From: Branchinecta lynchi
Taxonomy: Eukaryota > Arthropoda > Branchiopoda > Anostraca > Branchinectidae
NCBI GenBank assembly: GCA_023053575.1
Contig: JAKZAP010000009.1
Coordinates: 11,389,869-11,453,868 of the forward strand
DNA: 64,000 bases
Direction: 5' to 3'
This document shows positions 1-11,093 of this stretch, piece after piece. The translations under genes and the position numbers were made by a program. The notes under the pieces are model-generated. The model was given only the letters and a program-made list of their open reading frames with translations, did not search any database and was not told the origin of the DNA. Numbering within the stretch: position 1 is the stretch's first letter; each line of letters opens with the position of its first letter.

Positions 1-305
1 AGAAACACTTAAATAAAAAAGTAAAAAATCATCCTGCCAATATAAAAATACGTCTCACCAACCTAATTCCATGCTGTTTTAGCACAGGTCCCGATTCCAA
101 GACCACTATCTATATACAAATTACAAATTAATCATTACTTCCACATACCGGATAACCTAAATGGGATAAAACATTAAAATATTAGAATCACAGCCTGTGA
201 ATTAGTCCTGTAGATGCCAGAAAATCACAAGCCAAGTCACAACAGGTTTTTGTAAGTGTTTGGGGTTAGTCTGCTACCTAACACACAAAAAACGAAAATG
301 CTTTA

Positions 306-560
306 CTAGTCTTCAGTTGGTGGTTTTTTAACTTTTCCCTCTGGATCTTATACTTTTTACATGCCATCACTATATGTCTCACATCCTCTATTAATATAAT
401 AATAATAATAATAATATAACTGCAGTAAAAAAGGCTTTCGCCTCTGTTCTATTACACCACACTCGTCACAGTTAGGAGAATCTAGCTGATTCCACTTGAA
501 CAGGGTCGCATTTTTTGTTTTTAAAGCAAACAAAAACAATCGGAACAGAGCAAAAACATG
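306..560 (-). pseudogene. LINE retrotransposon C-terminal zinc-finger fragment
   Basis: The minus strand reads FALKTKNATLFKWNQLDSP followed by CDEC, then after an interruption IEDVRHIVMACKKYK. Together these give C-X2-C-X7-H-X4-C, the zinc-binding motif found after the reverse transcriptase of many non-LTR retrotransposons. LKTKNATLFKWNQLDSPNC is typical of the segment just before that motif. No reverse transcriptase core is visible, so this is a 3' fragment. The frame is open on both sides of a 54-bp insertion described separately. The clade cannot be named from this much sequence. Confidence 0.7.
387..454. mobile_element. 54-bp (ATA)n-bearing insertion with 7-bp target duplication
   Basis: TCTATTA occurs at 387-393 and again at 448-454. 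Between them lie 54 bp made of an (ATA/TAA)n run and a short unique part. Removing the insert and one copy of the direct repeat restores an uninterrupted zinc-finger reading frame on the minus strand. The microsatellite end and the 7-bp duplication suggest a severely truncated LINE- or SINE-type retroinsertion. Confidence 0.6.
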
Positions 561-1151
561 TTTACTTTGAAAGAAGTTCCAATGACATTACGTTTCTTTG
601 AATCTGTCTTTGCTTTTCACCGGTATAGATTTCTCTGTCTCAAGATCAGGAATGCCAGGATGTTAACCATAAGCATACACTCTACGCATCCTTTTATTTT
701 CTTCGTCATTTTGACGGATTTAAAGTAGAAAAAAAAGGTCAAACTAGGACTTTCTCGTGGCAACCCTGACCGCAAGTCAAATGAGGACTTGAAAATATCT
801 CCGATTTGCGACAAAGCGTGACCGCACGAAACATTCCTCATAAAGCGTGGGAGAGCCCCCTGAGCTCACTGAAATTGGCGCCCGCTTCCCGCCTATCAAA
901 AAAGCATCATTTACTTCCTAGTTATCAAATTTTCCTATCCTTAATTCCCCCGAAATGAGGCTCCATTCATGTTCACCCCACGCGGTCTGTGTCATCACTG
1001 TGAGACCGTGAAATCCAGACCGGCGGGAGACCTGCGTTTCGGCAAAAGTTGTCATAACCGCGATTTTTCTACGCGATCAAACCGCTTTGTGATCAGTAAT
1101 CGCGCTAATAGCCCACAGCAACGTTGAGGTATGCTTCTTTCGACGTTGGTG
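561..1151. other. No gene recognised
   Basis: Short open frames on the minus strand show no known motif. I see no repeat shared with the rest of the window and no RNA gene. Confidence 0.4.
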
Positions 1152-1483
1152 CACTGTCGGAAGTTTAATAACAGATAACACAAGGATGCGCGGTTTCAAC
1201 AGACAACACTTGGGATGTAATCCGTTGTTGCGACAAACGCTACGTATAACGAGCTTTGCCAGGAAGAGCCGAAAAACGCCAAAACAGCAGTACGACTTTT
1301 TTGTTTGGAGTCATATCGGAAAATTCACCAGATGCTTTTTTGGAGATTTTCGGCTCTTTCTGGCAATGCTTGTCATGCATAACATTTCATGCATAAGATT
1401 TGTCGCGACAACGGATTATACCCCAAGTCTTGTCTGTTGGAACCACGCATCCTTGTATTATCTGTTATGAAACTCTGACAGTG
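1152..1483. mobile_element. MITE family A, long terminal inverted repeats
   Basis: The left end begins CACTGTCGGAAGTTTAATAA and the right end is its inverted counterpart, finishing TTATGAAACTCTGACAGTG. The arms pair imperfectly for well over 100 bp (the AGGATGCG, CAACAGAC and CCGTTGT blocks all recur inverted), so the element is nearly palindromic. There is no transposase. The same end sequence occurs at 19.1, 38.2 and 62.7 kb. A clean target duplication is not visible, so the superfamily is open. A 94-codon open frame across it comes from the palindrome and is not a gene. Confidence 0.8.
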
Positions 1484-1949
1484 TGGTAACATTAGTTGGC
1501 GTACTCTAACCATGTTTGTTTGGCTATTTAAAATTCCTTACATGTTTGCCTCTTAGGCCTGGCAATGCTTAAAACTGTTTAAAATGTTTCTTCCTCTATG
1601 TGGGCTCTACACAACTCTGATATGTCCAACTTCATCAGATTTGTCAATTCTGGCTTCCGGCGTAGGTGGTGACTAGGTTTTACACGTGGCTAGTGCAGGA
1701 CTCGGCCTGAACCAACAGCCTCAGAGTTTATTCCATCCAAAACACTAATACACAAATCTAACGCGTGGCTGTTATTATTTCTCTATCGCATCTAGAGTTA
1801 ATTCGTTATCGGATTTTAGGAAGGACATATAGTCAAGGCAGAACCCCGAAGCCTTCAAGAAGGCTCTGGAAAGAGAGTGGGTTTAAAAGACTGGAAATAT
1901 GAGTGGGATATCCTGTCCTGTTCATATATATTAGGATCAACCACCTACT
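1484..1949. other. No gene recognised
   Basis: Unique-looking AT-rich DNA with no coding, RNA or repeat signal that I can support. Confidence 0.4.
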
Positions 1950-2335
1950 AAACCGAGGAGGACGCGGAAGGGCGGGAACTCTGTTCTGATGGTTTTCTTC
2001 TTCTTCTTCCTTAAGACAGGAGTCCTGATCTGATGGAGGGACTGGAGCTGCCACGAAAAACGAGGAAGGGCAAGAACTCTGTTCTGACGGTTTTCTTCTT
2101 CATCTTCCTTAAGACAGGAGCACTGATCTCAGGGAGGGACTGGAGCTGCCACGAAAATGAGGATGGGCAGGAACCCTGATGGTTTTCTTCTTCTTCTTCC
2201 TTAAGACAGCAATCCTGATCTGAGGGAGGGACTGGAGCTGCCACGAAAAACGAGGAAGGGCAGGAACTCTGTTCCGATGGTTTTCTTCTTCTTCGTCCTT
2301 AAGACAGGGGCCTTGATCTGAGGGATGGGCCTGTT
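1950..2335. repeat. Tandem repeat, about 98-bp unit, four copies
   Basis: TTAAGACAGG recurs at 2011, 2109, 2201 and 2299, giving spacings of 98, 92 and 98 bp. Each unit carries CTGGAGCTGCCACGAAAA, GAGGAAGGGCA and a TTTTCTTCTTCTTC block. On the minus strand two units give short open frames starting MAAPVPPSDQD, but unit lengths of 98 and 92 shift the frame, so it is not a protein repeat. Confidence 0.85.
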
Positions 2336-3231
2336 TTTTTAAGGCCGGAGTACATGAAACATAAATATCGTATAATCACCATTTACTTTGTTTGTTGGTC
2401 CTCCTTCGTATCTATATCACAATCCGACATGTGGCACAACATTCAAGCCCACATGTTCAAAACATTTAGTCATAAAATATGGGCAGTAAGATGTTATCCG
2501 TCTGAATAAAGTTTTAAACGTCACACTATTTTGAAAAACCTTAAAATCCCCGAACGTCGCATTTTGAAATATTCTAAGAAAGAGTCGTAAAGCTTTCGTA
2601 ACATTCTAATGTGCCGTATGTTTAGGTCTACCTCAGATAACAAAACTGAGTATTTATTATGTTTCTGTTTACCATTAGTCGTGTCTTAATCGGACAGACA
2701 CTTGGTAATAATAATAATAGTTTATGCGTGACACACTGCACATGAACAATGTGAAGATAATAGAGTAAAAAAGAAATGTATTTGTTACAGAATTCAAATA
2801 ACAGAATCGTCTAACAAAATTAAACAAAAATCAATAGAACCAGCGGATTAGCCTGCGAAAAAAAAAATAATAATTAAACTCACACATTCTTTCTTTCCTT
2901 TCCTTTTTTCATTTTTGTCAAACTTTTTGTGGTTGTTGATGTTTTGTTTCGAGGTTCGCCTCTGGGCATTGAAGATTCTAGTTTTTTTTTTAAACAAACC
3001 CTTCTTTCATTCATTCATTTTAGATTCAAAACCTGACCGAAAAATGAATTAAAAAATTGGAGGCTGGTTGCAATAATAATGTAAAGTAGTACTTCGTTTT
3101 GAAGCTAAGAAACCCAGCGACAAGAGAATCGACACTCTTTATTTATGTAAGTCTGGGTATAATTATTATGTCATTTCTCAACCGCAACTCATAAATATAG
3201 ACATTTGTCAACAGTAAGCGCCCTCTATTTT
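2336..3231. other. AT-rich, low-complexity interval without a gene
   Basis: Short AAT runs (around 2707), A-rich and TTTC-rich stretches (2860-3000) and no recognisable coding or RNA gene. Confidence 0.4.
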
Positions 3232-3876
3232 TATGGCACTTGCAGCCTCTGGCTCAAGTGCCATATACCGATCACAATTCCGCCTGCCGGCCTGTCGGTC
3301 GGTCCGAGTTTTTTGTCACACTTTTTTTTAGTTCGGGTACTTCCAGATGCGATAGGACAATGAAACTTGGCATGCATATCAGGGACCCGACCAAACTAAC
3401 CTGGAAATAATCGGTTTCCCGATCCGACCATATGCGGGGGAGTGGAGAGCTCTGGAAACTTGAAAATTTAGGGCATTTTGTCACACTTTTTCGAGTTAGG
3501 GTACTTCCAGTTGTGCTAGGACCATGAAACTTGGCAGGTGTATCAGAGACCCGACCAAACAAACTTAGAAATAATCAATTTTCCGATCCGACCATTTTGG
3601 GGGGGAGTGGAAGGCAGGGGAATCCGGGAAATTAAGAAGTGTGTAACTTTCGAACGGGTGATCGATTGTAATGAAATTTAATAACTGAATAGATTATATA
3701 TCTGTGATGTCCCATTTAAAGTCTTGACCGGATTCGGTAGCCAGGGGGGAGTTGGGGGGAGACAGGAAATTTCAAGAAACGGTTAGAATCGAGAGATCGG
3801 AGTGAAACTTGCTGGGAAGAACAAGCATCTGCTCTAGATAATTCGTTTAGACAATTATACTGGATCTGGACAGTAT

Positions 3877-3907
<31 letters not shown>

Positions 3908-5032
3908 GGGGGTTTCCCGGAATTCCGGTGATGGCGGTTTCGGGGACTTTCACGATGAAACTTGGCAGGCATATCAGAGACCCGATCAAACTGACTTCAA
4001 AATAAAAACTGTGTCGATCTGATAATGGTGGGGGAGTAGAGGGAGGGGAATCCGGAATTTTCAGTCATGCGTAACTTTGGAACGGGTGATCGGATTCGAG
4101 TGAAATCTAAGAATTGAACAGAGGACGTTTCTCTGGTGATCTTTTTCATCTCCGGACCGTATCCGGCAACTATTGGGGGGGGGGGGGGGATACGTGACCC
4201 GCTTAGAATGGAGAGATCGGGACGGAACTTTGTGGGAAGAACAAACAGATGCTCTAGGTAAATCTTTTACACAATTTGACTGGATCCGGACACTTGACGG
4301 GGGGGGGGGGCGGTTTCCGGAATTCCGCTTTTGGGGGATTTTCACGAGGAAACTTGGCAGGCATATCAGGATCCGGTCAAACTGACTTGGAATAATAAAA
4401 TCCTCGATATGATAATCTTGGGGGGGGGGGAGTTGAGGGAGGGGAATCCGGAATATTGAGTCATGCATAACTTTGGAACGGGTGATCGGATTCGAGTGAA
4501 ATTTAATAATTGAACAGAGACATTTTTCTCTGGTGATCTTTCTCATTTCCGGAGCGAATCCGACAATTATTGGGGGGGGGACACTTGATCCGCTTAGACT
4601 GGTGTGATCTGGATCAAACTTCGTGGGAATGGCAAACAGATGCTCTGGATTAATCATTTACAGAACCGGATTGGCTCCGGGTATTGTGGGTGGAGTTGGA
4701 GGGGGGGGGGGGTCTGGGATTCCGGTGGTCGGTACTTAAAGATGTGCTAGGACGATGAAACTTTGTTGGAATATTGGAGATTCAACAACATTTGCTTAAA
4801 AATGGCTACTTCCAAATCCGATTATTCCTTAAAGTACCAATCTTGACCGCAAAGTAAAAAAATACTTGTAAGCAATATATGCATTTTCATGATGCCCATC
4901 AGCATTAGCATTTTTGCCTCAAGGGTTTTGCTTACAAATGAAGTTCTAGCTTCCTTAGAGTGCGCATCTCAACCGCAAAGTCGAAACTTACTTTTGATCA
5001 ATCAAAACATCCTAACCCATGCAAGTGCCATA
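3232..5032. mobile_element. G-rich tandem-repeat element, family H2, copy 1
   Basis: The ends form a perfect 13-bp inverted pair: TATGGCACTTGCA at 3232-3244 and its complement at 5020-5032. A GGTCGGTCCGAG-type simple stretch follows the left end. The body holds diverged units of about 400 bp: AACTTTGGAACGGGTGATCGG recurs in variant form near 3649, 4072 and 4471, and a block reading ATCAGGGACCCGACCAAACT in variant form near 3380, 3545, 3980 and 4365, with poly-G tracts between. The right part holds AACCGCAAAGTAAAAAAATA and TTTTGCTTACAAATGAA blocks. A second copy lies at 14.05-15.5 kb. No protein is encoded; a 198-codon minus frame is a repeat by-product. Confidence 0.75.
3877..3906 (+). repeat. 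Uninterrupted run of 30 G
   Basis: Thirty consecutive G residues followed by A and more G. It is the longest of several G runs in the H2 element (others near 4176, 4301, 4422, 4571 and 14477) and sits at the same relative place between units. Its length may be affected by sequencing error. Confidence 0.8.
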
Positions 5033-5464
5033 TGAGATTACAGCTCTTGTTACTGTAACTCCTAATATAAGTTTAGTTGCACTGGTTTATCATATAAAAT
5101 AGACTTATGTATTTCTAAAATTACATAAATTTTATGAAATTTTCTGGTATTTTAAATTGCAATTAAGCGAATCACCTACGCCCACGTTAAAAATTGTATA
5201 CTTACAAATATCCTTGCATGTCTAAAGAGCATCGTCATTATTTAAGCCGGCCACGCCTTAGGACAGGCCAGTGCGTTCTGGGGTGTCCTATAAGTATGTT
5301 TTATTTTTATTTTTTTTTGTCAAAGAAACTCCTCTCTCTCATAGCTTGAACCTCGAAGTGAGGGATATCTTGATTTGCAACTCTTGAACAAGTGATCCCC
5401 ATGTCCTAGATATCCAGACCGGATCCGGCCAATGTGGGAAAAAGTTGGAGGGGGAGGGATCTTG
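5033..5464. other. No gene recognised
   Basis: AT-rich DNA followed by a weak H2-like block (around 5400-5460, with GATCCGGCCAATGTGGG), probably a fragment of the same family. No coding signal. Confidence 0.4.
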
Positions 5465-5840
5465 TTAAAGCACAACTAGCACTATTTACTGTTTGTTTGA
5501 ATAGGCAAAACTATTTGAACACTCTAAAACTGCTATGCTTTTAACAAATTATCCACTGCTTTGGCTGTTGTAAGCCTTTTCCAAGGCCCATTGACTTCCA
5601 GCAAAAAACTCGGAAAATTCAGATAACCTCTTTTACGTATCAATAGCATGATGCGTGAACACTCTTCGGGAGCATAATGCGCATGGACAATAGTGAATAG
5701 CGGTAAGTGCAAAGATTAGTGAGGTCTCGTTAGACGGCTTGTAATGTCACACAGGAAATGTGGGTCTCGGGGCTTAAGAATTAGTTAACACAGTTACGAA
5801 GTAGGTTGCATTGGCGTTAGAGACACGACAGGTCCTTTAA
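5465..5840 (+). mobile_element. MITE family B, diverged copy
   Basis: Starts TTAAAGCACA with GCACTATTTACT and ends GACAGGTCCTTTAA. Internal blocks TTTGGCTGTTGTAAGCCTTT and TGGGTCTCGGGGCTT match the copies at 18.9, 50.2, 53.9, 60.0 and 62.3 kb. No coding capacity. Confidence 0.65.
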
Positions 5841-6333
5841 ATAATCAACGGTTTCCAATAAAGGTGATACCTTTTGCGTACGCGACGAGGAGAATAATTC
5901 ATTCCTTATTCGTGAGAATTGTGCAAATGGCCGAAGTAAGATTCTCGAACCCTCCGCATTTTTGTTCTAACACTAATAACAGGATACGAAGTTCTTTACG
6001 AGCATCACCCAAGACTAATAATATTATCTCGTACATAACAATTAGAATAAGCTGTGAGAGCCGACCCGGACTCGAATTATCCTTTTAATTTGCAAACACT
6101 AAGAGCCAATTAATATGTATAAGTCAGTGGGAATTATCGGTAATTTAGCTGCGATGTGTGTTTGCCAACCACCTTGTATTTATGGTTGCTGATAACCGTC
6201 TTTCTTCTCGTCGGCAACAAAGATCGCAGGGTCTACGTGCCATCGTTTAAGTTAGTCTGTAGTTATTTCTGCGATGGATGTTAAGAGTTACGATCTTTTT
6301 TAGAAACACTAGAGCTTGTGCAATAACTAACAA
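5841..6333. other. No gene recognised
   Basis: A 74-codon plus-strand frame at 5864-6088 has no recognisable motif and I do not call it a gene. Confidence 0.4.
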
Positions 6334-6855
6334 AGAGCGTGTTCCAACCTTCCAACAATAGTAACTATTCGTTACTATTTCGTCCCGGGATCGACTAAAA
6401 AGAGACACGGCATGGCGCAGAAGGCACGAGTAATAAAAAGAGATTAGCAAGTAGTAGAAGTAAACAAGTAAGTGAGAGCTCGTAATTCCAGAGTCTAAAA
6501 GAAGGCACGTTACAACATCTGAAGCCTGAAAAGGCTCTTTTAGTGTTCGTGCATCTTTTCCGTACTCGTGCCTCCTACAGTATGTCGTGTCGTGTCGTGC
6601 TTCTTTTTAGTCCATCCCTTTCGTTCCAACCTCGTAAAAAGTAACTACGCTGAACGTTCCAACCTTACTCCAACCAATGCTCGGGAGCATAGTAAGTCTG
6701 GTAACTACGGATCTCTGTAACGTGATTGGCCCGATCAGCTCCTGGCATGATATTTTGCTGAAAATAACAAAAATACGTCCCAGCCTTGACGCCAAGAAGC
6801 TAAAATTCGTGACGTCATGCGTAGTAACTAGGGTAAGTAGGGTGGAACACGCTCT
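6334..6855. mobile_element. MITE family C, copy 1
   Basis: Left end AGAGCGTGTTCCAACCTTC, right end GGGTGGAACACGCTCT, which are inverted matches. Internal blocks AGTAACTA, TGACGTCATGCGTAGTAACT and GATATTTTGCTGAAAATAAC match the copy at 40183-40467. The left third holds extra sequence (about 6390-6620) absent from the 40-kb copy, so this copy may carry an insertion. No open frame of note. Confidence 0.7.
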
Positions 6856-7391
6856 AAGTAATTTGTATACATCAATGATGTTTCCCAAAAGGTTAGAAGC
6901 GGGGATGACACAAAGCACTCAGGCCAGGGGAGTGTGACCCCTCCCTTAAATGCGAAAGCTCCTGGCACCCGAAAAGAAAATGATCCAGACCACCCCATCA
7001 ACATGGCAATATCCAGAATGTTCGCTGCTTGCAGAATAATCTTGGATTTAACTGAATTTAAAAAGAAAAGTGTGCATTTCCGGGACTAAGACCGGAAAAA
7101 TCCCGTAAAAGCCACGGCTGGAGAAAGTTGGAAAATGATCGGTCATTTTAGTTTATTTTTCTGCAATGACCAGGCAACGACTTATGTAGTTGGTATATAT
7201 TCCAATAGAGGGACAGGCGCACAGAGGTACCAAAAAATCAGAAAGAATAAGTTCATTCCTTGAAATCGTTCATGTGTCAATAGCGGACACACGGAGCAGG
7301 CGTTTTTGTCGGGTTTTTAGGCCTATCTAAGTAAACAAATTATGTGTAACAAGACTGTCAGATCTCAACCCTGTTCGGCTAAATTTCAAGC
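6856..7391. other. No gene recognised
   Basis: No repeat shared with the window except a GGGGAGTGTGACCCCTCCC hairpin-like block near 6928. No coding signal. Confidence 0.35.
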
Positions 7392-8808
7392 TAGAACAAG
7401 ACCAAAACTTTCGATGGGATCCCAAAAATTAATATTCGATACAGACAATTGGGTTTTGTCTTCGCCAGACTCCTTGAATATTTTTACTATTAAAATTTAG
7501 AAACAGATTAAGGCCAAATTGTAAATGATTTGAGAAAAAACAAGTTCAGATTTGGATTCAGCATATGTGTTTACCCCTATAAGACATATCTATTTTGACG
7601 AAACAGATCGAAACTTCCTGCCTTACTTCTGCCAAATTTCCGGTTTTGGCCAAATTCCGGGTGAAATGCTTGTCCTGCAAAAAAAAAAAAAAAAAACTCA
7701 AAAGAATTCAGCGTATCTCCTCACCCCCATATCCAACATCTAATCAGCTTCAAATACAACTTTTACAGATATGAAATTTTCTGGTTTCAGTCGGATTCCC
7801 GGCGAACTACTTATCCGTGTCGAAAATGATTTTCACATAATTATTCAGCATGTCTTCTTACCCCTAAACCGGACATAATCAACTTCAAATAAAACCTTAA
7901 CAAACTTTCCGGATTCCGGGCGAACTACTTGTCGGTGAGAAAATGGTTTTCATAATCGTGTTCAGCATTTCCTCTCAGCCCTAATCGATTATCTCATTAG
8001 GTGTTTAAAAATATTTTATTTTCCCCTAATTTGAACCCTCTCCCCCACCCCTAAATGTACTAACCTTAAATCCAACCTCTAATCAACTTCAGATTAAACT
8101 TCTACTTTTGACAAATGTCCGTTTTCTGCCGGATTGCGGGTGAACTACTTGTCCGCGGCGAGAAAGTAATTTTCACATTCCAATTCAGCATGTCTCCTTA
8201 CCCCTAAATCGACTATCACATTAGCTTTTAAAAAACATTTTTTTCGCCCCTTAATTTGAAACCCCTCCCCTTCCCTTCAAAATACAGCAATGGGGCCCGT
8301 GTTCGAACTCGACCTTTCCCTTGACACAAAGAATCTTCACGCCGAATTTCATCAAACTATATCATTCCTCTTCGAGAGTTATCGTGCTGACAGACGCACG
8401 GACAGACGGACAGACTGACGGACGGACAGACCGAAGGACGGACGGACAGACCGACGGACGGACGGACGGACGGACAGACCGACGGACGGACGGACAGACC
8501 GACGGACGGACGGACAGACCGACGGACGGACAGACCGACGGACGGACAGACCGACGGACAATGGGGCCCATGTACGAACTCGACCTTTCCCTTGACCCAA
8601 AGAATCTTCACACCGAATTTCATCAAACTATATCATTCCTCTTCGAGAGTTATCGTGCTGACAGACGCACGGACAGACCGACGGACGGACAGACCGACGG
8701 ACGGACAGACCGACGGACGGACGGACGGACAGACGGACGGACGGACAGACAGACAACTTTTTACGAAGTCATCGGTATTCCTCCATTTACGTTTTAGGTT
8801 CCCAAAAA
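7392..8808 (+). mobile_element. pearl/CvE-like tandem-repeat element, family H1, copy 1
   Basis: It opens with CAAGACC followed by the palindrome GGGATCCC and closes with ACGTTTTAGGTTCCCAAAA, a diverged form of the same palindrome. The body is a series of diverged units of about 137 bp, each with GGATTCCGGGCGAACTACTT, CAGCATGTCTTCTTACCCC and AATCAACTTCAAATAAAAC in variant form. A GGAC/AGAC simple repeat lies beside the right end. Tandem core, adjoining (ACRG)n microsatellite and palindromic ends match the published architecture of pearl and CvE elements (Helentron-associated, non-autonomous). A 271-bp direct duplication (CAATGGGGCCC at 8288 and 8559) makes this copy longer than its relatives. 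Confidence 0.75.
8391..8757 (+). repeat. (GGAC/AGAC)n microsatellite, expanded and duplicated
   Basis: Long runs of GGAC mixed with AGAC and CGAC on either side of a copied single-copy block at 8559-8670. Read as protein it gives RTDGQTDGRTD-type strings in several frames of both strands, which are translation artefacts of a 4-bp repeat. Confidence 0.9.
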
Positions 8809-8814
8809 GGGTAG

Positions 8815-8877
8815 TGCTCATACTGCCTTGTGTTTATTTTTACGGGTTATAAATAAAATCATCATCATCATCATCAT
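8815..8877 (+). mobile_element. Probable LINE 3' end with (ATC)n tail
   Basis: GCCTTGTGTTTATTTTTACG is followed by GGTTATAAATAAAATCATC and five to six ATC units. This layout (short 3' UTR, AATAAA-like box, microsatellite tail) recurs at the other LINE ends in this window. No coding remnant is visible upstream. Confidence 0.4.
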
Positions 8878-9114
8878 ACATGAGGCCAAAAGAATCCCTT
8901 TCCAGAAGAAAAGAGGGACTTACCTACGTCGTGTGTGGACACTCTGTGGACACCTGTAGGAAAAAGAAATACAAAACTTTATATAGAGCCGAGACCGTAG
9001 GCTACAGAGTGAACTGCTTCACCATTGTCTTGACGATAATCGGATTGCAAGCAAATTTAAAGGACCCATCTTGTTTATACTGCCATTCATAGCCAGATTC
9101 ATAGTATACCATGC

Positions 9115-9450
9115 CAGAGGCGTTACTAGTGAAAAGATTTTTTTTTTTGGGGGGCGAGGTATTTACCGACTGGCTGGTCATTTTTATCGACTGTTTTTGC
9201 AGATAAAACGACTATTACTGGAAAAATACGATAGTGCTGACGAAAACTCGGCTGATTTTAAGAAAAAGTAGCCTACTATTTTTAAGAAAAATCGATTATT
9301 TTTACGAGAAACTGAATGTTTTTCTGACTGTTTCCAAGAAAAAAATTGACTGTTTTTTCAAAAATCGTGGCGCTTCGCGCGAACTCGGCTATTTTTTACC
9401 GACAACAATCGGGGGGGGGGGGACGTCCCCCCGTAGTCGTGACGCCCCTG
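9115..9450. mobile_element. MITE family D, copy 1 (probable hAT type)
   Basis: Left end CAGAGGCGTTACTAGTGA, right end TCGTGACGCCCCTG, an imperfect inverted pair. Flanks TACCATGC and TACCTAGC could be a decayed 8-bp target duplication. The interior is A/T-rich with repeated AAGAAAAA, TACCGACTG and a G run near the right end. A second copy, itself interrupted, lies at about 61505-62014. Short frames across it are not genes. Confidence 0.65.
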
Positions 9451-9647
9451 TACCTAGCTCCCATACGGAATTATAAACTTCTAAAATCCCCGCCTTTCGA
9501 CATTGTATCATTTTGTGCCTACGAATTTTCAGCGCTTTTTCGGCCGTACCGAGATTTTCCCGTCACGCAACTCAAACTTCGCCGGAATCTTCAACATCCG
9601 CTAACCACTCTTTCACACATAATAATATGAGAAGCTTCAGAATGTTG

Positions 9648-9992
9648 TTTTTGGGATCCCAAAACGTAAGTGGAGGGATACCTACGGCGTCGCAAAAGTT
9701 GTCCGTCTGTCTGTCCGTTAGTCAGCACGATAACTCTCGAAGGGACTGAGATATTTTGATGAAACTTGGTGTGAGGATTCTTTGGGTCAAGGGAAAGGTC
9801 GAGTTCGTAGATGGTCTCTGTAGCCCTACATGTAGGGAGGGGGGGTCAAATTAAGGGCAACGTGTTTTTAAATGAGATACTCGATTAAGGAGTAAGAAGA
9901 CATGCTGAATACGATGATGAAAACCGTTTTGTTCGATATAGGGGCAAGAAAACATGCTGAACATTTACGTGAAAATCATTTTCTACCCGGAA
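9648..9992 (-). mobile_element. H1 tandem-repeat element, truncated copy
   Basis: TTTTTGGGATCCCAAAACG, a short (GTCC/GTCT)n block, ATAACTCTCGAAGGGACTGA and GAAACTTGGTGTGAGGATTC are the reverse complement of the 3' part of the family. Only one or two core units remain before similarity ends. Confidence 0.7.
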
Positions 9993-10289
9993 ATGTAGTT
10001 AGCCCCAAAACTGTTTACTCGGTGTATTAATATTCAACTATTATTAATTCAACTTTCGTATAAACGAAAGTTGAACATTTGATTTCTTTGTCTAATTTGA
10101 AAACTCATGTCGTCACCGAACAACGTTAAAAGATTAATTTGATTTCTGGTACCTGTGAGTATTGTTGGCTGTTGCTAGTAATGTTTCAATTATAAATAAC
10201 TGAAATAATATTTTTTTAGGGTTTCAAAGGAGGAAAAGGTAGCCTACAGTTGTGTTCTTGACAATCATTTCGGTGGACTGGTAATCTTT
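9993..10289. other. No gene recognised
   Basis: AT-rich. Contains an AACTTTCGTATAAACGAAAGTT palindrome-like hairpin near 10050-10072 and one GTAGCCTAC motif at 10239. No coding signal. Confidence 0.4.
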
Positions 10290-10399
10290 CGCCCTATCTT
10301 GTTTGTACAAATCAACTCCTTTGATGCAAAACAATCCATTTCACGACTAAACAAATCACAAATGTTTGCCAAACCTTGCCAAAATTAATACACAAGTAT

Positions 10400-10550
10400 T
10401 ATTTTTTATAAATATTCTTTGAGCCCAAGCTGACTTTGAAACATTTATTCAAACAATGTCTACAGCGGATACGTCAGCTATGATTCTGAATCAAGCTGAC
10501 GTATCCGTTGTAGACATTGTTTGAATAAATTTTTTTTTTTTTTTTTTTAA
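10400..10550. mobile_element. Near-perfect hairpin element with T-rich tail
   Basis: Arms 10444-10479 and 10494-10529 are 36 bp long and differ at one base around a 14-nt loop. They read ACAATGT, then TACAGCGGATACGTCAGCT inverted. The outer left sequence TTTGAGCCCAAGCTGAC is the end shared with the ribozyme-bearing elements at 17.7 and 22.2 kb. A run of about 19 T follows the right arm. Confidence 0.75.
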
Positions 10551-10935
10551 GGGCCATTCAGCCTTCTAGAGCCTGCTCAGTATTGGTTTTATGCAAAGAT
10601 GCGCTGGAAAAAGCTTGATAATAATTATCACAAGGTTGCTCAACGTTGCATAGATGTTATCAAGGGTGAACAGAAAATTCATGTTATCACCTTTGCAAAA
10701 AGAGGTCAGGGAGAACAGACAGACAACAGAAATTGTCTGTTCTCCACAGAAAACTGTCCGAAACGGCGTACGCGCGTCTGTCGCCCTCTCATGGGCTTAT
10801 TCGTCTGTTTGACTCTTAAGTAGATTTTGTTTGTATGTGTAGTGTTTTGCCTAATTATGTCTTCATTTATTCTTTTGTAATCTACTGTTTTCGTCTTGTA
10901 CGATTTGTGGGTTAAAAATAGATTATTATTATTTG
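10551..10935 (+). mobile_element. Inserted sequence ending in a LINE-like tail
   Basis: This stretch interrupts the first 385-bp unit. It ends TACGATTTGTGGGTTAAAAA followed by TAGATTATTATTATT, the layout of a LINE 3' terminus. A 74-codon frame at 10599-10823 (starting MRWKKLDNNYHKVAQR) could be a residue of its coding part but I recognise no motif. AACAGACAGACAACAGAAAT with TTGTCTGTTCT forms a small hairpin. Confidence 0.4.
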
Positions 10936-11093
10936 AGTATTCTTAACTAACTGACAGTCACAAGTGTCCTTCAGATTTTAAATCAAATTCAAATAAAATC
11001 AAGTAATCCTGGTGTTTTGAATTTTCCATCAAGTCTCTAAGTTCAGTCAACTAATCCACTAAACTTGGGAACATAGGCTTTCAACTACAGTCG

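Noticed and set aside
1186..1470. 94-codon plus frame
   Set aside because: It is contained in the near-palindromic MITE family A.
1833..2244. Minus frames with MAAPVPPSDQD and a run of E
   Set aside because: They come from a 98-bp tandem repeat whose unit length breaks the frame between copies.
4061..4657. 198-codon minus-strand frame, longest in the window
   Set aside because: It lies wholly in the H2 tandem repeat, with poly-P from G runs and the repeat word KFHSNPITRSKVMHD.
8321..8852. Long open frames rich in RTDGQTDGRTD on both strands
   Set aside because: They are translations of a 4-bp microsatellite inside the H1 element and are open in several frames at once.
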